Shown: one piece after another, positions 58,257 through 64,000 of the stretch
Layout: each line of letters starts with the position of its first letter
Numbering within the stretch: position 1 is the first letter of the stretch
Source: Candidatus Nanoarchaeia archaeon
Lineage (GTDB): Archaea; Nanobdellota; Nanobdellia; Woesearchaeales; UBA525
Direction of reading: 5' to 3'
DNA length: 64,000 bases
Assembly (NCBI GenBank): GCA_028279755.1
Contig: JANQNB010000020.1
Coordinates: forward strand, 96,370-160,369
Program-made: the position numbers and the translations under genes
Notes under the pieces: generated by a model
The model's input: only the letters and a program-made list of their open reading frames with translations
The model's database searches: none
Told to the model about the DNA's origin: nothing

Positions 58257-60236
58257 ATGCTGCTTGGAAGGATTGTGGGGAAGGCGACCACGCTCAGCTT
58301 CTCGTTCGAGCTTGGCGAGGAGTCTGAGGTCAAGAAATTCGAGTATGTCAAGGTACCGCATAGGGTGTATGAGTGGGTGCTCTGCCAGGTCGTGGAGATC
58401 GAACGCAACCACGAGCGCTCGCTGGCGAAATGCAACGTGCTCGGCTATCTCGAGAAGGGCAAGGTCAAGCAGGTGCGCATCCCGTTCGACATCGGCACAG
58501 AAGTCTTTCTCGCTGATGACGAGTTCATCACCAGCGTGATCCAGCTCGATGGCGAGAACGGCGCGTATGTCGGCAAGCTGGACGGCAAGCAAATAGCTGT
58601 GAACCTGAATCTGAGCAAGCTCCTGACAAAGCACGTCGCGGTGTTGGCCAAATCCGGCGCTGGCAAGAGCTACGCACTCGGCGTCCTGATCGAGGAGATC
58701 CTCGAACGGAAAGTGCCGGTGTTGATCATCGACCCGCACGGCGAATACGGCAGTCTCGCGGCGAAGAGCGAAGACGATACAGAACGGCTCGCGCGGCACG
58801 GCCTCGAAGCAAAGAGCTACGACGTGCGCGAATACGGAACCCAGGAACAGCCCGAGCTGATTCCACTGCGGCTTCCCAATAACCTCACACAACAGGAACT
58901 CATACACCTTATTCCCGGAAAACTCAATAATACACAATTGGGCATATTGTATTCTGCGCTCAAAGGCATGGACGAGATCAATTTCGAAACAGTTCTTTTG
59001 AGCCTTGAGCAAGAAGAAAGCAATGCGAAGTGGTCAGTCATCAATCTGGTCGAGCACATCCGCAACCTGGGCGTCTTCAGCAACGCGCCGGTCGCGTACA
59101 ACGAGCTTGTCAAGAGCGGCGTCGCGAGCATCGTGAACATGAAAGGCATCGCGCCAGAGATCCAGCAGGTGATCGTGTACAAGATCGCGAAGGATTTGTT
59201 TGAACTCAGGAAAGTCAACAAGGTTCCCCCGTTCTTTTTGGTAATCGAAGAAGCCCATAATTACTGTCCAGAGCGTTCATTTGGAGAAGCAACCTCATCA
59301 AAGATCCTTCGGACCATCGCCTCGGAAGGAAGAAAATTCGGACTTGGCTTGGCGGTGATCAGCCAACGTCCGGCGCGCGTCGATAAGAGCGTGCTGTCGC
59401 AATGCACGACGCAGATGATCCTCAAAGTGACAAACCCCAACGACCTGAAAGCGGTCAGCAATAGTGTTGAAGGCTTGACTGCTGAGAGTGAGGCTGAGAT
59501 CCAGAACCTGCCGGTCGGCACTGCGCTCGTGACGGGTGTGGTCGACATGCCGCTCTTTGTCAATGTGCGTCCGAGAAGGACTGCGCACGGCGGGCACGCG
59601 ATCGACATCCTTGACCAGCCGGAAAGCTTTGAAGCGCAGACCAGCAAATTCCAGGACCAGGAACTCTTGCCGCTCATCAAACCCAAAACCACTCCTCAAG
59701 ACTTGAAGCTCATGGCAGACGGCGACGCGAATGTGCGGACCACTTTGGTGCCGAGCTATCTCTTCTCCTGCAAGGACAAGGAAGCTGCGTACAAGATCCT
59801 CGTCGACATGACGAACGGCGAGATCGTGACGAACATCGAAGAGTATGCCACTGCGAAACTGCCCAGATTGCGAAAGCTCAATCCAGTCCAGATGAAGATC
59901 CTCATGGCGGGGAACCGGCTGAAAGAGTTTGACAAGGAAAAAATTATCACCAAGACAAAAACAACAGTTGACATTGACGACGATCTCAATGACTTGGTTG
60001 AAAATGGATACCTTTCTTTTGATGAAGCCGATGAGACATACTCGGTCACCAACAAATACATCTTGTCCAAGCTGTCTAAGCACGCGATCTACACGCCTGT
60101 GGAGTACGAGCAGATTGCTTTTGATCGGCAGCTTGACGCAAAGCACAACCTCGACACAGTGAAGGAGCAAGTGGGAAGATTCACCACAGTGCTGGACCAG
60201 CAGGAATGCAACCTTATCCGGTATGAAATGGAGTAA
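58257..60236 (+). CDS. HerA-like FtsK/HAS-barrel ATPase (659 aa)
   Basis: A translocase of the HerA/FtsK class. The N-terminal HAS barrel (MLLGRIVGKATTLSFSFEL ... SVIQLDGENGAYVGKL) precedes Walker A VLAKSGAGKSYALGVL (near 134), Walker B PPFFLVIEEAHNYCP (near 325) and the sensor/arginine-finger strand RKFGLGLAVISQRPARV. The C-terminal approximately 170 residues form an extra helical domain (LKLMADGDANVRTTLVPSYL, RKLNPVQMKILMAGNRLKEF) with a winged-helix-like end. HerA proteins act in DNA end processing with NurA, usually adjacent; here NurA is absent from the neighbourhood, so membrane- or conjugation-type roles are also possible. Confidence 0.88.
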   Translation: MLLGRIVGKATTLSFSFELGEESEVKKFEYVKVPHRVYEWVLCQVVEIERNHERSLAKCNVLGYLEKGKVKQVRIPFDIGTEVFLADDEFITSVIQLDGENGAYVGKLDGKQIAVNLNLSKLLTKHVAVLAKSGAGKSYALGVLIEEILERKVPVLIIDPHGEYGSLAAKSEDDTERLARHGLEAKSYDVREYGTQEQPELIPLRLPNNLTQQELIHLIPGKLNNTQLGILYSALKGMDEINFETVLLSLEQEESNAKWSVINLVEHIRNLGVFSNAPVAYNELVKSGVASIVNMKGIAPEIQQVIVYKIAKDLFELRKVNKVPPFFLVIEEAHNYCPERSFGEATSSKILRTIASEGRKFGLGLAVISQRPARVDKSVLSQCTTQMILKVTNPNDLKAVSNSVEGLTAESEAEIQNLPVGTALVTGVVDMPLFVNVRPRRTAHGGHAIDILDQPESFEAQTSKFQDQELLPLIKPKTTPQDLKLMADGDANVRTTLVPSYLFSCKDKEAAYKILVDMTNGEIVTNIEEYATAKLPRLRKLNPVQMKILMAGNRLKEFDKEKIITKTKTTVDIDDDLNDLVENGYLSFDEADETYSVTNKYILSKLSKHAIYTPVEYEQIAFDRQLDAKHNLDTVKEQVGRFTTVLDQQECNLIRYEME

Positions 60237-60247
60237 AGCATTTAACC
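60237..60247 (+). promoter_or_regulatory. TATA box of the 60268 gene
   Basis: AGCATTTAACC ends 20 nt before the ATG at 60268 and begins at the stop of the HerA gene; it selects that ATG over an in-frame ATG at 60223. Confidence 0.65.
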
Positions 60248-60267
60248 TGTCATTCGTTCTCGAGCCC

Positions 60268-61245
60268 ATGCCAGAACCCTATCTTGCAGACGGTACGCTC
60301 CTTGCTGAAAAGGAGTGGAAGGCCTTTCTCGATGCCATAGACGACACGCTTTTGCAGGACGACAAGGCAGTTATCATTAACAAACTCCAAAAACTCCTAG
60401 AAAGCGCAGTCAAGAAACGCTTACCGAGCGCCACTGCGAAGATAGGCGTTCTTTTCAGTGGGGGTATAGACTCTACCTTGATTGCCTTTGTCCTCAAGGA
60501 TCTTGATGTCGATTTCACTTGCATCGGTGTTGGCTTCCAGGACGGCAATGCGAAAACGCCGGAAGACATCGTTGAGGGTGAAAAAGTGGCGAAGCAGCTC
60601 GGTTTCCCGTATGAACGAATAATTTTCAATATGGAAAAAATAGAGGAGTTGTTCCGGAAAACCGCCACTATCCTCGGAAAACCGCTGGTGAATGTGATCA
60701 ACATCGGCGTCGGCAGCGTCGTTGTTGCCGGAATCGAGAAGGGAAAGGAGTTGGGCATCACGCATTTCTTTGGCGGCCTTGGCTCAGAAGAGATCTTCGC
60801 TGGCTATGACCGGCACGAAAAAGCCCTGGAAGCTGGCGGCAATGAAGCCCTGCACAAGGAATGCCTTGCCGGGCTCGCCACCATGTATCAGCGCGACCTG
60901 CGCCGCGACACGACCATCGCGAAGCATTTCGGGATCACCCTTGCCACCCCGTTCCTCGACGACGAGCTCATTACATTTTCCTTACGTATACCTCCTCAAT
61001 TCAAAATTACAGATGCGACATTTTCAGGACGAGGACGAGGGGATGTTCCTGACAAACGACGATTCAAGAAAGTCATCCTGCGAGAGGCTGCCGAAGCCAT
61101 GGACCTGCCACAGGACATCGCCTGGCGTCCCAAGCGAGCAGCCCAATATGGTGCGCGCACGAACAACGCGCTGACAAAGCTCAGGAAGCAAGCAGGATGC
61201 AGAGACAAGGAAGAGTACTTGGCACGACTCGGAGTGCAAGAATGA
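60268..61245 (+). CDS. Asparagine-synthetase-like ATP pyrophosphatase (325 aa)
   Basis: The PP-loop is IGVLFSGGIDSTLIAFVLK near residue 63, and the asparagine-synthase C-terminal domain follows: THFFGGLGSEEIFAGYDRHE, RRDTTIAKHFGITLATPFLD and KKVILREAAEAMDLPQDIAWRPKRAAQYG. It lacks the N-terminal glutaminase domain, so it would need ammonia or a partner enzyme. It could make an amide or modify a macromolecule instead of free asparagine. The TGA overlaps the next ATG, so the following gene is coupled. Confidence 0.85.
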   Translation: MPEPYLADGTLLAEKEWKAFLDAIDDTLLQDDKAVIINKLQKLLESAVKKRLPSATAKIGVLFSGGIDSTLIAFVLKDLDVDFTCIGVGFQDGNAKTPEDIVEGEKVAKQLGFPYERIIFNMEKIEELFRKTATILGKPLVNVINIGVGSVVVAGIEKGKELGITHFFGGLGSEEIFAGYDRHEKALEAGGNEALHKECLAGLATMYQRDLRRDTTIAKHFGITLATPFLDDELITFSLRIPPQFKITDATFSGRGRGDVPDKRRFKKVILREAAEAMDLPQDIAWRPKRAAQYGARTNNALTKLRKQAGCRDKEEYLARLGVQE

Positions 61246-61775
61246 CACGTTTGGCATCGCTTGAAGGCCTGGTGCAACTCTTGAAGGATGATATGTTCAT
61301 GGGGCATTGTGAGACCCGCCATCCAAAGCTGTCCAGCTGCCGCCTGGAATTGCGGGGAGACCTCGTGGCTGTCGAGCTTCGCCCAGCACAGCGCATGACA
61401 GTGCAGGTGAGCGAATCGCCGCCCTGGGAAATCCGAAAGCCGGGAACATATTTCTGGAATTACAGCGACCACGGCGCGCTTTGGGGAAGCATCAAGCAGG
61501 GCGACGGCCATTTCACGCGGCACTTACAGTCAGATGGAAGCTTTCCTGTATTACCCCTACCAGTGATGATTCATGAAGGCGAAGCACGATACATGATCCA
61601 GGGCGTGACGCTTGATGGCAATGAACTCAGCTATGTCCGCCTGCTCGTGCCGAGAAAGCCGAACACGAGCATGCTCACACACTTCGTGAATCACCTCGGC
61701 TTGGGAAGCAAGCCCTATGTCGCGTTTGCTGAAGCCCGACAAGCGATGCTGGCCCTCCGCCGTGACTGGCGCTGA
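61242..61775 (+). CDS. Hypothetical protein coupled to the Asn-synthetase-like gene (177 aa)
   Basis: I start at the ATG at 61242 (ATGA overlap). No signal or membrane helix. The sequence looks like a mixed alpha/beta fold with LASLEGLVQLLKDDMFMG, a strand run CRLELRGDLVAVELRPAQ, TYFWNYSDHGALWGS and a beta-rich middle (EARYMIQGVTLDGNELSYVRLLVP), ending in a helical tail. The coupling suggests it acts with the upstream enzyme, for example as substrate carrier or partner. No family recognised. Confidence 0.6.
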   Translation: MTRLASLEGLVQLLKDDMFMGHCETRHPKLSSCRLELRGDLVAVELRPAQRMTVQVSESPPWEIRKPGTYFWNYSDHGALWGSIKQGDGHFTRHLQSDGSFPVLPLPVMIHEGEARYMIQGVTLDGNELSYVRLLVPRKPNTSMLTHFVNHLGLGSKPYVAFAEARQAMLALRRDWR

Positions 61776-61782
61776 CAGCAAC

Positions 61783-61792
61783 CTTTTTAAAC
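61783..61792 (+). promoter_or_regulatory. TATA box of the uS7 gene
   Basis: CTTTTTAAAC ends 21 nt before the ATG at 61814. Confidence 0.7.
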
Positions 61793-61813
61793 CCCCCACT
61801 GTTCTCGCGCAGA

Positions 61814-62416
61814 ATGACCGAAGCAGTCAAGCTCTTCGACAAGTGGGACACCACAGGCATCAAGGTGAAGGATCCTGGCCTGGAGAAATATCTCAGCATA
61901 GACCCGATTCTCGTGCCGAAGACCGGTGCGCGCTATGCTGGCAGACGTTTCCACAAGAGCAAGACAAACATCGTCGAACGGCTCATCAATCGCATGATGA
62001 TCCCTGGTCACAAAGGGAAGAAGCACAAGTTCTCCAGCGGCCACATCACTGGCAAGAGCCAGGGAGCCTATCAGCTCGTCTTGGAAGCGCTGGAGATCGT
62101 CGAGAAAAAGACCAAGAAGAACCCGGTCGAGGTCCTTGTCCGCGCAGTGGAGAACGGCGCGCCGCGCGAAGAACTGATCACGATCGAGTATGGCGGGGCA
62201 CGCTATCCGAAAGCGGTGGAATGCGCTCCGCAGCGACGCATCGACCAATGCCTGAAGATGATGACGCAAGGCGCGTTCGGCAAGAGCGTGAAGAGCAAGA
62301 AGGGCGCGGCGAGCGCGCTCGCAGACGAGATCCTTCTCGCGTTTCAGCTCAGCCCGAACAGCAACGCGATTGCCAAGAAGATGGAACTCGAGCGCCAGGC
62401 TGACTCGAGCCGTTAA
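61814..62416 (+). CDS. rpsG: 30S ribosomal protein S7 / uS7 (200 aa)
   Basis: Binds the 3' major domain of 16S rRNA and initiates head assembly. Motifs are archaeal: FDKWDTTGIKVKDPGLEKYL, LVPKTGARYAGRRFHKSKTNIVERLINRMM (the rRNA-binding helix, in pieces), KKTKKNPVEVLVRAVENGAPREE, KAVECAPQRRIDQCLKMM and a C-terminal helix NSNAIAKKMELERQADSSR. Length is typical. It is not next to S12 or EF-2 as in the usual str operon, suggesting operon rearrangement. Confidence 0.96.
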   Translation: MTEAVKLFDKWDTTGIKVKDPGLEKYLSIDPILVPKTGARYAGRRFHKSKTNIVERLINRMMIPGHKGKKHKFSSGHITGKSQGAYQLVLEALEIVEKKTKKNPVEVLVRAVENGAPREELITIEYGGARYPKAVECAPQRRIDQCLKMMTQGAFGKSVKSKKGAASALADEILLAFQLSPNSNAIAKKMELERQADSSR

Positions 62417-62482
62417 ACCCTTCAATTCTCTCCTGAACCCTTGAGCGCAAGAATTATTGCTTTCTTTTACTCCTTTCCCTGT

Positions 62483-62743
62483 ATGGTCAGCTTCAAGAAG
62501 ATATTCCGATGGTTCAATGCCGGCTTAGGCTTTGTCCTGCTCTTCGTCTTTCCCCAGCCATGGGGCTTCCTGCTCGGCGCGGTCTTGCTCTTCCAGGCCA
62601 TCTGGAGCTTCACCCCAACAATGGACAAAGCAATCTATCATCTCGTGGACTGCAAAGGGAACCATCATCCCAAAGATGGACATAAGCATAAGATGGCAAG
62701 CGACGCTGACATCCGCAAGATCAACCGCGGCATCGTCACATGA
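62483..62743 (+). CDS. Small membrane protein (86 aa)
   Basis: I start at the ATG at 62483; an earlier TTG in the same frame is unsupported. The protein has one or two hydrophobic helices (WFNAGLGFVLLFVFPQPWGFLLGAVLLF) and a hydrophilic His-rich C-terminus (CKGNHHPKDGHKHKMASD), which could bind metal. No clear TATA box precedes it; it may be read through from uS7. Function unknown. Confidence 0.6.
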   Translation: MVSFKKIFRWFNAGLGFVLLFVFPQPWGFLLGAVLLFQAIWSFTPTMDKAIYHLVDCKGNHHPKDGHKHKMASDADIRKINRGIVT

Positions 62744-62770
62744 GCGCTACTACTCCTGAATAATTCTACT

Positions 62771-62781
62771 AATTTAAATAC
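62771..62781 (+). promoter_or_regulatory. TATA box of the permease gene
   Basis: AATTTAAATAC ends 21 nt before the ATG at 62803. Confidence 0.65.
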
Positions 62782-62802
62782 TCCTTCTCGTCGGAAGAGG
62801 CC

Positions 62803-64000
62803 ATGGCACAGCTTGAGCGTACGCTCTCATTCCCAGTCATACTTATCATCACGATCAACAGCATCATGGGCACCGGCATCTTCTTCCTGCCGGCCTTGGG
62901 TGCGCAGATCGCGGGAAACGCCTCAATCATCTCCTGGCTGCTCATGGCAATCGTCGCGATGGGCGTCGGCCTGATCTTCGCAGAACTCGTTGGCATGTTC
63001 CCGAAAGCAGGCGGCGTCTACGAGTACAGCAAGCAGGCCTTCGGCCACTTCCCGAGCTTCATTATCGGCTGGATGACCATGATCGCGGCGAACGTCACGA
63101 TCGCCATGCTCGTGGTCGGCGCAGTGCGCTACCTCAACCCTGGCTTGCCCGAGATGTTCAAGATCGGGATCAGCATCCTCTTCATCCTCCTGTTCAACTT
63201 CATGGCGTATCGCGGCATGCAGACCAGCGCGGTCATGCTCGTCGCCTTTGGCGTCGTTACCCTCGGCACGCTGTTCAGCCTGATAATCCCTGGCGTGCTG
63301 AGCTTCAACGCGGCGAACCTGCAGCCCCTGCTGACAGTCGAGATTCCCATCATCCTTCTGGCAGTGTTCTTCATCGCAGAAACCTTCTTCGGCTGGGAGA
63401 CTGCCACTTTCCTGGCTGAAGAGACCAAGAATGCTGAGAAGGTCATGCCGCGCGCGATGTGGATCGGTACCCTGGTCATCGCAATCATCGTCATGGCAGT
63501 CGTCGTCACAAGTCTTGGCGTCATCCCCTGGGAAAGCTTCGGCTTGTCAGCCACGCCCCTTGCTGACCTTGCCACGATCCATTACGGCAGCCAGGGCGTC
63601 ACGGTCATCTCGCTGCTCGTCTATCTCAGCATCATCGGCTCAGTCGCTGGCTGGATCGTGTCCGCACCGCGCTTGCTCATGAGCCTTGCCGAGGACAAGC
63701 TCTTCATCACCCAGATGGCAGACATCCATCCCCAGCACAAGACGCCGCATAAGGCGATATTGTTCCAGACCATCCTGACGAGCATCCTCGTGGTGATCGG
63801 CTCAGGCAATTACGAATCTTTGCTGCATCTTTTGTTGCCGATCGTGCTCCTGCTCTACGCTTTCGTCATCCTCGCCTTCCTGGTCATGCGCAAGACCAAG
63901 CAGGACGTTGCGCGCCCGTTCACAGTCAAGGCAGGCGTGCCCCTCGGCGTCGTGCTGATCGGCTGCATCCTCGCCCTGCTTGTCATGTGGATCCTGCTCG
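62803..64000 (+). CDS. APC-family amino-acid permease, 3' end beyond the window
   Basis: The frame runs open from 62803 past base 64000 (399 codons visible), so the gene is truncated by the window edge. The N-terminus shows the APC helix-1 motif INSIMGTGIFFLPALGAQIAG, followed by eleven or more hydrophobic helices, with AELVGMFPKAGGVYEYSKQAFG (helix 2-3), FFIAETFFGWETATFLAEETKNAEK (helix 6-7) and APRLLMSLAEDKLF. It should import amino acids or a related amine by proton or exchange transport. Specificity is not inferable. Confidence 0.9.
   Translation, partial: MAQLERTLSFPVILIITINSIMGTGIFFLPALGAQIAGNASIISWLLMAIVAMGVGLIFAELVGMFPKAGGVYEYSKQAFGHFPSFIIGWMTMIAANVTIAMLVVGAVRYLNPGLPEMFKIGISILFILLFNFMAYRGMQTSAVMLVAFGVVTLGTLFSLIIPGVLSFNAANLQPLLTVEIPIILLAVFFIAETFFGWETATFLAEETKNAEKVMPRAMWIGTLVIAIIVMAVVVTSLGVIPWESFGLSATPLADLATIHYGSQGVTVISLLVYLSIIGSVAGWIVSAPRLLMSLAEDKLFITQMADIHPQHKTPHKAILFQTILTSILVVIGSGNYESLLHLLLPIVLLLYAFVILAFLVMRKTKQDVARPFTVKAGVPLGVVLIGCILALLVMWILL

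Overview
The window is a GC-moderate (mid-50s by eye) stretch of an archaeal chromosome, most likely a DPANN-type archaeon close to Woesearchaeota. The domain assignment rests on archaeal EF-1 beta, aIF5B, uS7, Trm1, a HerA-type ATPase, a class III (pilin) signal peptide, two TrmB-family regulators, and two tRNA genes with introns at the canonical 37/38 position. Promoters are also archaeal: TATA boxes of the CTTTATAAA / TTTAAA type end about 20-23 nt before many start codons, so much of the genome appears to make leaderless mRNAs. The lineage call is an inference from gene style (many small membrane and secreted proteins, membrane/winged-helix pairs, MoxR-DUF58-VWA block).

Layout. (1) 1-4660: LVIVD-repeat surface proteins and a lipoprotein sharing a Cys-rich C-terminal domain, then an M64-like metallopeptidase. 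(2) 4685-20690: a long plus-strand envelope region with a membrane spermidine-synthase-like protein, several secreted or membrane-anchored Asn-rich proteins, a tandemly duplicated pair of approximately 210-aa exported proteins, a thrombospondin-like transmembrane protein, two tiny ribbon-helix-helix-like proteins coupled to a 1237-aa adhesin, and a thrombospondin-type-3 calcium-binding protein. (3) 20708-24672: a TrmB regulator with three copies of its sensor module, a beta-barrel-like secreted protein, a methyltransferase and a conserved helical protein. (4) 24791-28084: MoxR / DUF58 / VWA operon plus a compositionally atypical DUF1801 gene. (5) 28091-44155: housekeeping and surface genes (Trm1, YjbQ, cyclophilin, PHP enzyme, second TrmB, Kazal-domain protein, EF-1 beta, CTP synthase, HD protein, VKOR, M50 protease, FKBP, AI-2E-type transporter, alpha/beta hydrolase). 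(6) 44184-53446: intron-containing tRNA-Thr(UGU) and tRNA-Lys(CUU), a Cys-rich-repeat pilin, a nucleotidyltransferase, two DsbA-like thioredoxin-fold proteins, several regulators and small membrane proteins. (7) 53595-64000: aIF5B with a PUA-type RNA-binding partner, methyltransferase, glucokinase, HerA-like ATPase, an asparagine-synthetase-like protein, uS7, and an amino-acid permease cut by the window end.

How it fits together. Many exported proteins here are rich in paired cysteines, and the window also encodes a VKOR-type oxidase and two thioredoxin-fold proteins with CPFC / CPFG centres. That makes a coherent oxidative-folding pathway for the cell surface. The most unusual material is non-coding: both tRNA genes are followed by a hairpin whose 3' strand is a second copy of that tRNA's own 3' end, enclosing a conserved CCCGAG-N6-TGAGGATA core. 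Related structured elements sit directly at the stop codon of pyrG and between a convergent gene pair.
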